Shown one piece after another: positions 25,174-34,715 of a DNA stretch of 64,000 bases. Position 1 is the stretch's first letter. Each line of letters begins with the position of its first letter. A program made the translations under genes and the position numbers. The notes below the pieces were generated by a model. The model saw only the letters and a list, made by a program, of their open reading frames with translations, was not told the origin of the DNA and did no database searches. The stretch is from contig JBLMXQ010000134.1 in the NCBI GenBank assembly GCA_050257855.1, positions 11,720-75,719 of the forward strand, written 5' to 3'. This stretch comes from JBLMXQ01 sp050257855 (GTDB lineage: Bacteria > Acidobacteriota > Vicinamibacteria > Vicinamibacterales > CAVVIG01).

Positions 25174-26076
25174 TCACTTCCTCATCAGCGGCCCGAGCAC
25201 CTTGACGAACTTGATCGCCGCCGGACCGATCGTGACGACCCAGATAGCCGGGAAGATGCAGAACACCAGCGGGAAGACCATCTTCACGCCGGTCTTCGCG
25301 GCGGCTTCCTCCGCGCGCTGACGGCGCTTCGTCCGCACCGTGTCCGAATGGACGCGCAGCGACTGCGCGACGCTGGTGCCGAACTTGTCGGTCTGGACGA
25401 GCATCGCCACGAGCGACTGCACGTCGTCGACGCCGGTCCGCTCGCCGAGGTTGCGCAGCGCCTCGCTGCGCGCCTTGCCGGCCCGCAGCTCGAGGTTGAT
25501 CAACCGCAGCTCGTCGCAGAGATCCTTGTGGGCGAAGGCGAGCTCGTCGCCGACGCGCTGAATGGCCTGATCGAGCCCGAGCCCCGCTTCCACGCTGACG
25601 ACGAGCAGGTCGAGCGCGTCGGGCAGGCCGAGGCGGATCCGGTGCTGGCGGCGTTTCGCGAGCCGCGCCAGCACCATGCCGGGCACGACGTAGGCGAAGC
25701 CGCAGCCGGCGAGCGCCATCGCGAGGTTCGGCCGGACGATCACCGGCGTGGCCAGCAGCGCGAACACAGCCACCGCGATGGCGACGCGGATGCCGAAGAA
25801 CACGATGAGCGCGTCCTGGCTGCGGAACCCGGCGACGATCAGCCGCTGCCGGATCTTGCCGGTTTCGCTGGTGGACTGCGGCGCCATGCGGCCCAGGCGG
25901 CCGAACAGCCTCTTGGCGGTGTCCGACGCGCCCACCGCGCGCTCCTCTGCCCCGCGGTCGGCCGCGATGTCGGCCAGGCGGCGGTCGATCGCGGTCGCGC
26001 CGCCGGGAGCGAACGCATACGCCGCGGCGCCCACCACGACCGACGCGATCACGAACGCGAGAACAGGCAGCAACAT
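25174..26076 (-). CDS. tadC: TadC, inner-membrane platform protein of the Tad pilus (300 aa)
   Basis: A type II secretion F-domain protein: GLPDALDLLVVSVEAGLGLDQAIQRVGDEL followed by helices and a C-terminal TM pair (VFCIFPAIWVVTIGPAAIKF). Length and architecture match TadC. The ATG at 26076 is preferred; two GTG codons just before it allow starts at 26079 or 26082. It lies 7 bp after tadB and 3 bp before the AAA+ gene. With TadB it forms the platform that couples the CpaF motor to pilin polymerisation. Confidence 0.85.
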   Translation of the reverse strand: MLLPVLAFVIASVVVGAAAYAFAPGGATAIDRRLADIAADRGAEERAVGASDTAKRLFGRLGRMAPQSTSETGKIRQRLIVAGFRSQDALIVFFGIRVAIAVAVFALLATPVIVRPNLAMALAGCGFAYVVPGMVLARLAKRRQHRIRLGLPDALDLLVVSVEAGLGLDQAIQRVGDELAFAHKDLCDELRLINLELRAGKARSEALRNLGERTGVDDVQSLVAMLVQTDKFGTSVAQSLRVHSDTVRTKRRQRAEEAAAKTGVKMVFPLVFCIFPAIWVVTIGPAAIKFVKVLGPLMRK

Positions 26077-26083
26077 CACCACG

Positions 26084-27046
26084 CTACACCTCGATCTTGA
26101 TCACCTGCTGAATCCAGAAATAGCCGATCACCTGCAGGACGACGGCGATGCCGAGCATGATCTGACCCATCCGCTCATCGATCAGCAGTCGCATTGCGCT
26201 GGGGTTCAAGCCCATCAGTGCCACGGCGAGGGCCGCCGGCAATCCGAGCAGCACCCAGGCGGTGAAGCGGCCGTGCGCGGTGTGCACGCGAATCTGGCGC
26301 TGGATCTTGAACCGTTCGCGGACGACGTGCGCCAGGTTGTCCAGAATCTCCGACAGGTTGCCGCCGGTCTCGCGCTGGATGACCACCGCCGTGACGAAGA
26401 AGCGCACGTCGAGCAGCGGCACGCGATCGGTCAACTGGGTCAGGGCGTCGCGGAGAGGCAGGCCGAAATTCTGCTGATCGAACGTCTTCTTGAGCTCCGG
26501 ACCGACCGGCGCCGGCAGCTCGTCGCCGCCCATGCCGAGCGCGGTCTGGAACGCGTGGCCCGCACGCAGCGCCCGGGACAGCAGGTCGAGCGCGTCCGGA
26601 AACTGCTCCTCGAACTTCCGCAGACGCGCGGTCCGCCGGTAGCGGAAATACAGCAGCGGCAGCAGCGCGCCAAGCGCCATCCCGCCGAGCGGCGCGTACG
26701 GCTGCCGGACGAACATCGCCAGCACGAATGCGCCCACCACCGCCGAGACGATCGTCATGGCTACGAAGCCGCCGGGGGTGACACGACTGCCGGACTGCTC
26801 CAGGAGCCTCGTCAGCGCGGATCCGGCATTCGTGTGCGCCAGCAGGCGATCGACGATCGGCAGCGGGCCTTCGGCCTGCTGCACCACGATCGCGTCGAGC
26901 GGCGCCGACTGCACGGGGGTGACGACGTCGCGCAGCCGCGCGTCGAGCCGGCGGCTTGCGAGGACGCCCGGCAGGTACGTCACGGCGGCGTACCCGCCGA
27001 CGACGATGCCCGCGCCTATCAGGAACACCAGAACGGGCAACAGCAT
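26084..27046 (-). CDS. tadB: TadB, inner-membrane platform protein of the Tad pilus (320 aa)
   Basis: A GspF-like protein: N-terminal TM, two central TMs (ALGALLPLLYFRYR), the cytoplasmic T2SSF domain with QFPDALDLLSRALRAGHAFQ and VIQRETGGNLSEILDNLAHV, and C-terminal TMs. The start at 27046 is preceded by GGAGGT and shares its last base with the cpaF stop. An open frame reaching 27121 would overlap cpaF more deeply and lacks a binding site. Confidence 0.87.
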   Translation of the reverse strand: MLLPVLVFLIGAGIVVGGYAAVTYLPGVLASRRLDARLRDVVTPVQSAPLDAIVVQQAEGPLPIVDRLLAHTNAGSALTRLLEQSGSRVTPGGFVAMTIVSAVVGAFVLAMFVRQPYAPLGGMALGALLPLLYFRYRRTARLRKFEEQFPDALDLLSRALRAGHAFQTALGMGGDELPAPVGPELKKTFDQQNFGLPLRDALTQLTDRVPLLDVRFFVTAVVIQRETGGNLSEILDNLAHVVRERFKIQRQIRVHTAHGRFTAWVLLGLPAALAVALMGLNPSAMRLLIDERMGQIMLGIAVVLQVIGYFWIQQVIKIEV

Positions 27047-28419
27047 CACCGCACCTCCGTAATGCCTTCGAACATGTCGGCGGGCAGATGGATGCCGGAG
27101 GCCTTGAGGCGCTCGCAGCACTTCGGCCGGACTCCGGTGGCGCGGAACCGGCCGATGACCTTGCCGTCCTGGGTGATGCCCATCTTCTCGAACAGGTAGA
27201 TTTCCTGCATGGTGATCACGTCGCCCTCCATGCCGGTGATCTCCGAGATGCTCGTCACCTTGCGCGAGCCGTCGGAGAGGCGCGTCTGCTGGACGACGAG
27301 CTGGATGGCCGACGCAATCTGCTGCCGCATGGCGCGCTCGGGCAGGTTCGTCGCGCCCATCGCGATCATCGTCTCGATGCGCGACAGCGCGTCGCGCGGC
27401 GTGTTGGCGTGCACGGTCGTCAGCGAGCCGTCGTGGCCGGTGTTCATCGCCTGCAGCATGTCCAGCGCCTCTTCGCCGCGCACCTCGCCGACCACGATGC
27501 GGTCCGGGCGCATACGGAGGGCGTTGATCACGAGCTGCCGCTGGCGCACGGCGCCCTTGCCCTCGACGTTCGGCGGCCGCGTTTCCAGGCGTGCGACGTG
27601 CTCCTGGTGCAGCTGGAGCTCGGCCGCGTCCTCGATGGTGACGATGCGCTCCTTCTCGGAGATGAACCCCGAGAGCACGTTGAGCAGCGTGGTCTTGCCG
27701 GCGCCGGTGCCGCCGCTGATCAGGCAGTTGAGGCGCGCGCGGACGCAGTGCGAGAGGAAGTCGAGCATCGGCTGCGTCAGCGCCCGGAGCGTCACCAGGT
27801 CCGCGGCCTTCAGGCGCTCGGCCGGAAACCGGCGGATGGACAGCAGCGGCCCGTCCACGGCGAGCGGCGGGATGATGGCGTTGACGCGCGATCCGTCCGC
27901 CAGGCGCGCGTCCACCATCGGCGAGCTGTCGTCCACACGGCGCCCGACGCCGCTGACGATCCGATCGATCACGCGCAGCAGGTGCGTATCGTCCTGGAAG
28001 GAGGCCGGCACGCGCTCGAGGACGCCGCCGCGCTCGACGAAGACCTGGTTGTACGTGTTCACCAGGATGTCGCTCACGGTCGGGTCCCGCAGGATCGGCT
28101 CGAGCGGCCCGAGTCCGAAGACCTCGTCCATCAGGTCGCCGAACAGCGTCTCGCGCTCGGCGAGGCTGATCGGGGTCGCTTCTTCGGCGAGCAGCGACGC
28201 GACGAGCGACCGGATCTCGCCTTCGGCGCGGCTCCGCTCGGCGTGCGCGAGCGCCTCGAGGTTGAGTCGGTTCAGCAGCTTGCGGTGGATGTTCGCCTTG
28301 AGCTCGATGTACTGCGCGCGCGGCGGCTGCGCCGCCGGCCGGCTCGCGGCCGCACCGGGCCGCTCGGGCGCGCCCGGACGGCCGGGCACCGTACGCGCAA
28401 CTGTGGGTTCAACCGCCAT
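27046..28419 (-). CDS. cpaF: CpaF/TadA, assembly ATPase of the Tad pilus (457 aa)
   Basis: A secretion-superfamily hexameric ATPase. The N-terminal domain includes FGLGPLEPILRDPTVSDILV. Walker A GGTGAGKT is at 236-243, followed by an Asp box (IVTIEDAAELQL), Walker B (RIVVGEVRGEEAL) and a His box (TTVHANTPRDAL). All are intact. Length is normal. It powers Flp pilin polymerisation at the inner membrane. It lies 44 bp after cpaE. Confidence 0.92.
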   Translation of the reverse strand: MAVEPTVARTVPGRPGAPERPGAAASRPAAQPPRAQYIELKANIHRKLLNRLNLEALAHAERSRAEGEIRSLVASLLAEEATPISLAERETLFGDLMDEVFGLGPLEPILRDPTVSDILVNTYNQVFVERGGVLERVPASFQDDTHLLRVIDRIVSGVGRRVDDSSPMVDARLADGSRVNAIIPPLAVDGPLLSIRRFPAERLKAADLVTLRALTQPMLDFLSHCVRARLNCLISGGTGAGKTTLLNVLSGFISEKERIVTIEDAAELQLHQEHVARLETRPPNVEGKGAVRQRQLVINALRMRPDRIVVGEVRGEEALDMLQAMNTGHDGSLTTVHANTPRDALSRIETMIAMGATNLPERAMRQQIASAIQLVVQQTRLSDGSRKVTSISEITGMEGDVITMQEIYLFEKMGITQDGKVIGRFRATGVRPKCCERLKASGIHLPADMFEGITEVR

Positions 28420-28463
28420 CCTTCACCATCCCCAATCCGTGATGTCCAGCGTCCGCAGCGTCC

Positions 28464-29636
28464 TCACCAAATCGAGGCGATCCTGTCGAACCCGAGCAGC
28501 CCGCGCTTCGTCGGCTCGGCGGACGTGCCGCCCGATGAATCGAGCAGGCCGCGCGTGAACCGATCGAACTGGCTCGCCATGTCGGAGTTGCCCGCCAGGG
28601 CGAGCGGAACGCCCGAGTTGAGCGCCGTGGACACCGTCTTGTAGTCGCTCGGAAACGTGTGGTAGATCGGGTGGCCGAGCGCGTGCTCGATCTGCTTCGG
28701 CGGAATCGGGAACGGCTCCGCCGCCCGGTTCAGCAGCACGCGCACGCGCTCGCCCGCGGCGCCGAGCTGGCGTACGCGATCGAGCAGCCGCTGCGCGTTC
28801 CTCACCGACGGCACGTCGGGGTTGGCCACGAGGAACATGTTGTCCGCGGTGTAGAGCGCCGCGGACGTGCAGGAATTGATCTGGCTGCCGGCGTCCACCA
28901 CGATGTACTCGTACTGGCGCGCGAGCAGGCGGAACAGCTCCTCGATCGGCCCGCCGTCGGCCGCGCCCGGGCGGTCGAAGTGATCCGAGCCGGCGAGGAT
29001 CTCGAGCCCGGACTTGTGCTTCGACACCAGCTCGCGGAAGAATTCCCGATCGAGGCGGTGGAGGTTGTCGATGGCGTCGAGCAGCGTGTAGCGCGGGCGC
29101 ACGCCGAGAAACAGCGCGACCTCTCCGAGCCCGGGCTTCAGGTCGACGATGATGGTCGGGCGCTTGCTGAGGCGCGCGAGCTCCACGCCGCAGTTCACCG
29201 CGACCGTCGTCGTGCCTGCGCCGCCCTTCGCCCCGAAGAACACCAGCGTCGTCGCCGCCGCGCGCGTTCCCTGCGCGGCCTCGTGCCGCGCGGCCGTCCG
29301 CCGAATCGCCCCCTGGAACGTGTCCTCGGGCGGCGGCCACGTGAAGAACTCGTTCGCGCCGGCGCGCATCGCCTGCAGGATCAGCTCCGGCTCCGCCGTG
29401 AGCGCGACGGCGAAGATCCCCGCGGCGGGCGAAGACGCGCGCACGCGCTCGAGCGCGGCAATGCCCGAGTGCGTGTCGCTGCGGATGTCGACGACGACGA
29501 TGTCGGGCGCCGAGCCCTCGCGGGCTCCGGGGCCGTCGAGCAGACTGATGGGGACGGCAGCGGAGCGCACCATGCGCTCCATCTGCTTGCGGAAGCCGTC
29601 GTCGTCGCTGACGATGAGACCGATGAGTTGGGCCAT
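28464..29636 (-). CDS. cpaE: CpaE/TadZ-like localisation ATPase of the Tad pilus (390 aa)
   Basis: Residues 1-115 form an atypical receiver domain (IVVVDIRSD around Asp50, then MRAGANEFFTWPP). Residues 130-370 form a MinD/ParA-type ATPase with the deviant Walker A KGGAGTTT (137-144) and a Walker A' Asp in IIVDLKPGLGEVALFL. CpaE/TadZ proteins position the pilus machine at the pole. The start at 29636 is the Met opening the receiver domain; 23 bp separate it from the TadG-like gene. Confidence 0.85.
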   Translation of the reverse strand: MAQLIGLIVSDDDGFRKQMERMVRSAAVPISLLDGPGAREGSAPDIVVVDIRSDTHSGIAALERVRASSPAAGIFAVALTAEPELILQAMRAGANEFFTWPPPEDTFQGAIRRTAARHEAAQGTRAAATTLVFFGAKGGAGTTTVAVNCGVELARLSKRPTIIVDLKPGLGEVALFLGVRPRYTLLDAIDNLHRLDREFFRELVSKHKSGLEILAGSDHFDRPGAADGGPIEELFRLLARQYEYIVVDAGSQINSCTSAALYTADNMFLVANPDVPSVRNAQRLLDRVRQLGAAGERVRVLLNRAAEPFPIPPKQIEHALGHPIYHTFPSDYKTVSTALNSGVPLALAGNSDMASQFDRFTRGLLDSSGGTSAEPTKRGLLGFDRIASIW

Positions 29637-29659
29637 GACGAAGTCCGAAGAGCGCCGCG

Positions 29660-30820
29660 TTACTCGACGAGGCGAATCACCCTGGGAAACGCACCGGCCG
29701 GGGCGGGCCCGCCGTTTCCTGCGAAGATGCCGGCCACCGGCGTGATCCGGCCGACGACCTCGTTGCCGTTCATCTGCTCGATGAAGAACCCGATGTAGTT
29801 CGCCACCTTGAGCGCTGCGTTCCTGCCGTTCGCCTTCCCGGTCGCGTAGTACGCCGGGTCGTAGACCGGAATGATCGCGATGCGCGGGCTGTTGCCGCCG
29901 TACGCGCTCCCCTGGACACAGTTGCAGGTGGTGTCCCAGTATGCGTTGGGGTCGCGAGCCACGAGATCCTGCGTGCCCTCGGCGGTCGGTCCGACCATGT
30001 TGCCCGGCTCGGCGGTCATCGGCGAGCCGATCGGCACGATCGCGGTGTTGCAGGTATCGATGTTGTTCCTGTAGTCTTCGCCGCCGGTGCTGCCAGGCAG
30101 GTCCCACGGATTGTAGAAGCTGGGCGAGACCTTGTCCCCGTTGTTGGCCTTGAGCGTGATCTCCAGCCCTTTGTCGGTCTGGGCGTTGTAGCCCGTGTAG
30201 CCCGGCTGATCGGCCGGAACGTAGACGTCAGCGTTCGGCAGCAGGTTGCCCTTGTTGTCGTACATGTCGAACGTGTCGGTCGGATCCCACGGACCGGTCT
30301 GGTTCTCGGTCCATCTGTCCGGAATCGTGAACGGTTTGACGCAGGTCTCGGCGTTCGCCGGCGAGGCTTCGGCCGTGGCCGCCGCGGAGATATCGGCGGT
30401 GTCGATTCCAATCAGCTGGGCCATCAGCGTCGACAGCGGGTTCCCGCGCGCGGCCGTGCGATAGACCTGAACGTGAACACGATCCGCCACGCCGGACGGA
30501 TCGTTGGGGAACGTGACGTCGCCGGGTCCCACCGACACCGGAGCCCCGATCACGACGTTGGCGAGCGCCGAGTTCACCGTGCTCTGCACGGCGGGGCCGC
30601 TGGGCGACCGGTCGTTGAAATCGTTGAAGGCGAGGGCGGTGGCGCCGGCGAGGGCGCCCGAGTCCGCCGAGGTCTGGGCCTGGGTGCGCGCGGTCATCAG
30701 CATGCCGACGTCGATCGCCAGCGTCGTGGCCGCGAGGAACCCCATCATGCCGAGACCGACGAACACGAGCGACATGCCGCGTTCGTCGTCGTGCAGGCGT
30801 CGCAGACGATTCAGCGTCAC
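29660..30820 (-). CDS. TadG-like pilus-associated protein (386 aa)
   Basis: Residues 1-45 are the Tad-G N-terminal helix: DDERGMSLVFVGLGMMGFLA, then a TM and the QTSADSGALAGATAL motif shared by TadG/Flp-associated proteins. The remaining 330 residues are a predicted periplasmic beta-rich domain with a Cys pair (TTCNC). It is probably a pseudopilin-like or envelope component. The start is GTG at 30820, overlapping the secretin stop as GTGA. Confidence 0.75.
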   Translation of the reverse strand: MTLNRLRRLHDDERGMSLVFVGLGMMGFLAATTLAIDVGMLMTARTQAQTSADSGALAGATALAFNDFNDRSPSGPAVQSTVNSALANVVIGAPVSVGPGDVTFPNDPSGVADRVHVQVYRTAARGNPLSTLMAQLIGIDTADISAAATAEASPANAETCVKPFTIPDRWTENQTGPWDPTDTFDMYDNKGNLLPNADVYVPADQPGYTGYNAQTDKGLEITLKANNGDKVSPSFYNPWDLPGSTGGEDYRNNIDTCNTAIVPIGSPMTAEPGNMVGPTAEGTQDLVARDPNAYWDTTCNCVQGSAYGGNSPRIAIIPVYDPAYYATGKANGRNAALKVANYIGFFIEQMNGNEVVGRITPVAGIFAGNGGPAPAGAFPRVIRLVE

Positions 30821-32874
30821 GGCTTCTTCTCCTTGTTCTTGGCGTTCTTGGCGAGCTCGGCCTGGTAGGCGAGCTGCGCCTCGTGGAGGCGCTCGGCGGC
30901 CGCGGCGATCTCCTTCTGGTGCTCGGCCTCGATCTCGGCCTGCTTCTTCGCTTCTTCCTGCGCGCGCTTGGCGGCTTCAGCGTCGCGCTTCGCTTTCTCG
31001 CGCGCGGCCTCGGCGTCGCGTTTCGCCTGCTCGCGCGCGAGCTTCTCCGCCTTCTTGCGGTCCTGCTCCGCCTGTTTGGCCGCCTGCTTCTGCTGCTCCG
31101 CGCGGGCGCGCGCCTCGGCGGCGGCCTGCTCCTGCTCGAGCTTCCGCGCGCGTTCGAGGCGCTTCTGCTCTTCGCGCGTCAGCGGCCGCGCGGCGGCCGC
31201 CGGCGGCGTCGCTGCGGAACCGGCTGCTTCGGTTGCGGAACCGGCTGGTTCGACAGCCGGCTCGGGTGCCGTCGTCGGCTGAACGGCCACTCCGGACGTG
31301 TCCACCTTGTCCGCCTCGCCTGCCTGACCCGGCTGTGCTGCCTGCTCCGGCGACACCTGCGGTGCCGACGGCGTCAGCGCCGAAACGGCAGCCGCAGCGC
31401 TCGAGGGTGACTCAGTGGCCGCGGAACCCTGAGGCGCCGCGCCTCCGGGCCGCCTCGCGGGGGCACCCTGGAACGCCGGCGGCGGCGGCTCCATCGACTT
31501 GTTCTGGGGCAGCGGCGGCAGGTACGGCTCCTGAAGCCGCGGCAGGTCCCGCGTCACGCCGTTCGAGTTGTTCGGCAGGATCTCCGGCGTGATCATCACG
31601 ACCAGCTCGGTGCGGTCCTTCTGCGCGGCCTCGCTGCGGAACAGGAGGCCGAGAATCGGGATGTCGCCGATGCCGGGCACCTTCTGCAGCGTCTTGTTCA
31701 TCGTGTTGTTCATCAGGCCGGCAATCGCGAACGTCTGGCCGTTTTCGAGCTCGAGCTCGGTCTCGGCCCGCCGCGTGCTGAGGGCCGGGATCTTGAACCC
31801 CTCGATCTGGATGCCGTTGGCGAAGTCGAGAGAGCTCACCTCCGGCCGGACTTTCAGGTGGATACGATTGCCGTTGACGACCGGCGTGAAGTTGAGCCGG
31901 ATGCCGAATTCCTTGTACTGAATCGTGACCGCCACACCGCCGCTGGCGTTCGGCTGCGCGATTGGAACGGGAATCTCACCGCCGGCCAGGAAGCTCGCCT
32001 CTTTCCCGCTCTCCGCGACGAGGTTCGGCTCGGCCAGGCTCTGGAACAGCCCCCTGCTCTGCAGCGCCTTGAACAGCGCACCGAGCTGATGCTTCGTGTC
32101 GAACAGGAACAGGTTCAGGTAGTCGTCGAAGACCAGCCCTCCCTGCTTGGAGTCGAAGAAGGGCGCTGAGAACTGCTGCGTCGTCGTCCGGCCCACGACG
32201 TTCTTGTATCCGTTCACCCCGGTAAAGAGCGACGCGCCCAGCTCGGTCAGCGCGTTGCGGTTGACTTCCGCGAACCGCACGTGCAGCAGCACCTGATTGC
32301 TCGGCGCATCGGGCCGGAGCTGCAGGAGGCTGACGACCTCCTCCTTCTTCTCCACGTAGCCGGCCGCGAGGTTGACCGCCTTCTCGATCGCGTCCTTGCT
32401 CGAGACCGCTCCTGAGAGCACGAGGTCCTTGCCGCTCGGCTGTACCTGGATGTCTTCGCCGGGGAAGAGCTCCTGCAGTTGCTCGGAGAGGCGCACCAGG
32501 TCGCGCTGCACGATGACCTCGTAGCGGCGGATCGCGCCGCCGCGGTCCCACACGAACATGGAGATCGTGCCCGGCGTCTTGCCGTTGATGAGGAGCTGTG
32601 TCGGCGTGGTGACGAGCGCATCGGCCACGTCGGGGCTCGTCAGCGAGACGCGCGCGATCTGGGTGCCGACGTCGAGAACGGTCGAGCGGCCGACCAGCAG
32701 GTGCAGCGCGCTGATGCTGGTCTCGGCTCCCGCCGCTGAACGATTGGCCGCGGCCGCCATGACGGCCGAGGCCGGCATCGCGGGCGCCTGGGCCCAGACG
32801 ACCGTCGACCCGACGACGGCAATCATCAGGATCAGGATGGGGACGAAGGCGCGACGGCTACGGTGCGTGACCAT
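30817..32874 (-). CDS. cpaC: CpaC/RcpA secretin with a long charged helical C-terminal extension (685 aa)
   Basis: A signal peptide (residues 1-29, cut after WAQ) is followed by the pilus/BON-like N domains (LLVGRSTVLDVGTQIARVSL; VLSGAVSSKDAIEKAVNLA) and the secretin domain, with VPGIGDIPILGLLFRSEAAQKDRTELVVMITPEIL ending near residue 440. An Ala/Pro/Ser-rich linker follows. Residues 564-685 are almost wholly Ala/Glu/Lys/Arg/Gln, a predicted single alpha helix or coiled coil. Known CpaC proteins normally end soon after the secretin domain, so the extension is unusual. The frame is continuous through it. It starts 2 bp after the cpaB stop. Confidence 0.88.
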   Translation of the reverse strand: MVTHRSRRAFVPILILMIAVVGSTVVWAQAPAMPASAVMAAAANRSAAGAETSISALHLLVGRSTVLDVGTQIARVSLTSPDVADALVTTPTQLLINGKTPGTISMFVWDRGGAIRRYEVIVQRDLVRLSEQLQELFPGEDIQVQPSGKDLVLSGAVSSKDAIEKAVNLAAGYVEKKEEVVSLLQLRPDAPSNQVLLHVRFAEVNRNALTELGASLFTGVNGYKNVVGRTTTQQFSAPFFDSKQGGLVFDDYLNLFLFDTKHQLGALFKALQSRGLFQSLAEPNLVAESGKEASFLAGGEIPVPIAQPNASGGVAVTIQYKEFGIRLNFTPVVNGNRIHLKVRPEVSSLDFANGIQIEGFKIPALSTRRAETELELENGQTFAIAGLMNNTMNKTLQKVPGIGDIPILGLLFRSEAAQKDRTELVVMITPEILPNNSNGVTRDLPRLQEPYLPPLPQNKSMEPPPPAFQGAPARRPGGAAPQGSAATESPSSAAAAVSALTPSAPQVSPEQAAQPGQAGEADKVDTSGVAVQPTTAPEPAVEPAGSATEAAGSAATPPAAAARPLTREEQKRLERARKLEQEQAAAEARARAEQQKQAAKQAEQDRKKAEKLAREQAKRDAEAAREKAKRDAEAAKRAQEEAKKQAEIEAEHQKEIAAAAERLHEAQLAYQAELAKNAKNKEKKP

Positions 32875-32876
32875 GA

Positions 32877-33731
32877 CTACTGCTCCTGGCGCACGACGAC
32901 TTGTGCGCGCTTGTCGCCCCGGATGATCTCGACGGTCGGAGCCGCTGGCGGCAGCGGCTGCGGTGGCAGCGGGGCGGCGGCCACGCGGGAGCCAACTGAT
33001 GGCCGGCGTACGACCGGCGTGATTCCGAGCAGCACGGCCGGCTTGACGCCTCGCGTCTCCGGCGTGCTCTTGTCGAGCGGATTCCTCAGGGCGAGCTGGA
33101 TCTTGCCTTCGATGCTGGCGAGGGTCAGACGCTCGGCCTCGTCGGGCGTGACGAGCAGCGTGACCACGCTCACCGGCATCGGCTTGTTCTTGTCGGTATC
33201 GCGATCGATCTTCGTGCCGGCCGCGAGCACCTCGACGTTGGTCAGCACGACCTTCGAGGTCATCTCGGACTGCTTGTCGCCCGGGTTCACCGTCGCGACG
33301 ACGTCGACCCGCGTGCCGGGGAGCACGTAGCCCGCGACGCCGATCACGTCGTTGACGCGCACCGACACCGCCCGCAACCCCTGCGGAATGGCCGGCGGCA
33401 GCCCGGCGCCTTCGTCCTTCGAGGCGAGCTTCATCGGCAGGATGGGCTCGTTCTGAATCACCGGGAGCACGAGGCCCCGCCCGATCACCTCGTTCGGATC
33501 GCTGATCGCGTTCTGCGGCACGGCGTTCGCCGGCCAGTTGATCAGGCGGATGTCGTCACGCGTGAGCTCGGTCCCGAGCTCGAGGTCTGTCGCCGCGACG
33601 ACGACCGGACGAGTCGGGATGGTCACGGTGCGAGTGGGGGCGTTCTGCATGTAGTTGTACGTGCCGAACGCCAGCACGCCGCCGGCGGTGAGCGCCAGCA
33701 CCAGCACGATGAAGATGCGCATCCGGGCCAT
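32877..33731 (-). CDS. cpaB: CpaB/RcpC, SAF-domain pilus assembly protein (284 aa)
   Basis: A short cytoplasmic start, one TM (IFIVLVLALTAGGVLAFGTY), the SAF domain VVVAATDLELGTELTRDDIRL and the RcpC domain with RAVSVRVNDVIGVAGYVLPGTRVDVVAT. The C-terminus is Pro-rich and ends VVVRQEQ. CpaB is a periplasmic partner of the secretin, and it lies directly upstream of it. Confidence 0.88.
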   Translation of the reverse strand: MARMRIFIVLVLALTAGGVLAFGTYNYMQNAPTRTVTIPTRPVVVAATDLELGTELTRDDIRLINWPANAVPQNAISDPNEVIGRGLVLPVIQNEPILPMKLASKDEGAGLPPAIPQGLRAVSVRVNDVIGVAGYVLPGTRVDVVATVNPGDKQSEMTSKVVLTNVEVLAAGTKIDRDTDKNKPMPVSVVTLLVTPDEAERLTLASIEGKIQLALRNPLDKSTPETRGVKPAVLLGITPVVRRPSVGSRVAAAPLPPQPLPPAAPTVEIIRGDKRAQVVVRQEQ

Positions 33732-33751
33732 TGGAAGTTCCTCTGTTCTCG

Positions 33752-34201
33752 CTACTGCGATTCGTTTCGCATCTCGGCCGTCGCCGTCATGGTGATCGGC
33801 CCACCGAGGGTCGTGCCCGACACGACGAGCTTCGCGACCGGCTGCAGGACCATGAACTCGAAGGGGTAGTTGATGGTGACGAGCGATGCCGATGCGGTCC
33901 CCGCGCCCATGGAAATCGTCGCGTTGCGGTCGATCGTGATCGTCGCCGTGTCCGCGTTCGGGAGCTGCCCGGCCTCCATGTACTGGCGGACGCGCGCCTC
34001 GGCGTCGGACGTCGTCGGGTCGGGCAGGATGGCGACGCGCGCGCCCTCGCGGGCCGCATTGGTCAGCACCTGCCAGGTCTGGTAAGCGCGGCCGAACTCG
34101 AAGATGCTGACCGACACCAGCAGGAGCAGCGGGAGCACCAGCGCCATCTCGATCAGCTCGGCGCCGCGCTCGCCGCGGAGCAGGCGTTGACGTAGTGTCA
34201 T
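33752..34201 (-). CDS. tadE: TadE-like minor pseudopilin (149 aa)
   Basis: The TadE motif is complete: RGERGAELIEMALVLPLLLLV with the Glu at the +5-type position, a hydrophobic helix and then GRAYQTWQVLTNAAREGARVA. The rest is a small beta-rich periplasmic domain. TadE is processed by the prepilin peptidase encoded 4 bp upstream. Length is usual. Confidence 0.87.
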   Translation of the reverse strand: MTLRQRLLRGERGAELIEMALVLPLLLLVSVSIFEFGRAYQTWQVLTNAAREGARVAILPDPTTSDAEARVRQYMEAGQLPNADTATITIDRNATISMGAGTASASLVTINYPFEFMVLQPVAKLVVSGTTLGGPITMTATAEMRNESQ

Positions 34202-34205
34202 GGAT

Positions 34206-34715
34206 CTACCTCAGCACCGCGACCAGAGCGCCGACGGCAATCGCCGGCGCATACGCAAACCGGTTGTCGGCCGACGCGTGCTCGATCTCGGCGACCGTCG
34301 CGCCGGCCGTGCGGACGAGAGAGGCCGCGCGATCGAGCGTGACCCCGAGGCGCCCCCGCGACAGCGCCACGACAAGGGCGAGCGCGCCGCCGGCGAGCGC
34401 CGTGTAGATGAACGCCATCGCGACTCCCGCCGGTCCGAGCAGCGTGCCCATCGCCGCCAGCAGCTTGACGTCGCCGGCGCCGGTGGCGCCGACGAGGTGT
34501 CCCGGCAGCATCATCACGAGGCCGACGGCGAACCCGGCGAGCGCCCCCCCGATGCCGATCGGCGTCACCCGGCACGCGGCCAGGCCGATGCCGAGCGCGG
34601 CGATGCCGATCGTCAGCGCGTTCGGCACGCGTCGCGTACGCAGATCGATGACCGCGCCGGCGCACCCGCTGCCGGCCACGGCCGTCACGATGGGGAGTTC
34701 AGAAGGCTTGAGCAA
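34206..34715 (-). CDS. cpaA: CpaA/TadV-type prepilin peptidase (169 aa)
   Basis: An aspartic membrane protease of the A24 family, without the N-methyltransferase domain. Its two catalytic aspartates are Asp24 in DLRTRRVPN and Asp82 in GAGDVKLLAA. About six TM helices. The TTG at 34715 gives a 17-nt overlap with the second flp gene; a GTG at 34688 (codon 10) is an alternative, and neither has a strong ribosome binding site. It processes Flp, TadE and TadG-like prepilins. Confidence 0.85.
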   Translation of the reverse strand: MLKPSELPIVTAVAGSGCAGAVIDLRTRRVPNALTIGIAALGIGLAACRVTPIGIGGALAGFAVGLVMMLPGHLVGATGAGDVKLLAAMGTLLGPAGVAMAFIYTALAGGALALVVALSRGRLGVTLDRAASLVRTAGATVAEIEHASADNRFAYAPAIAVGALVAVLR

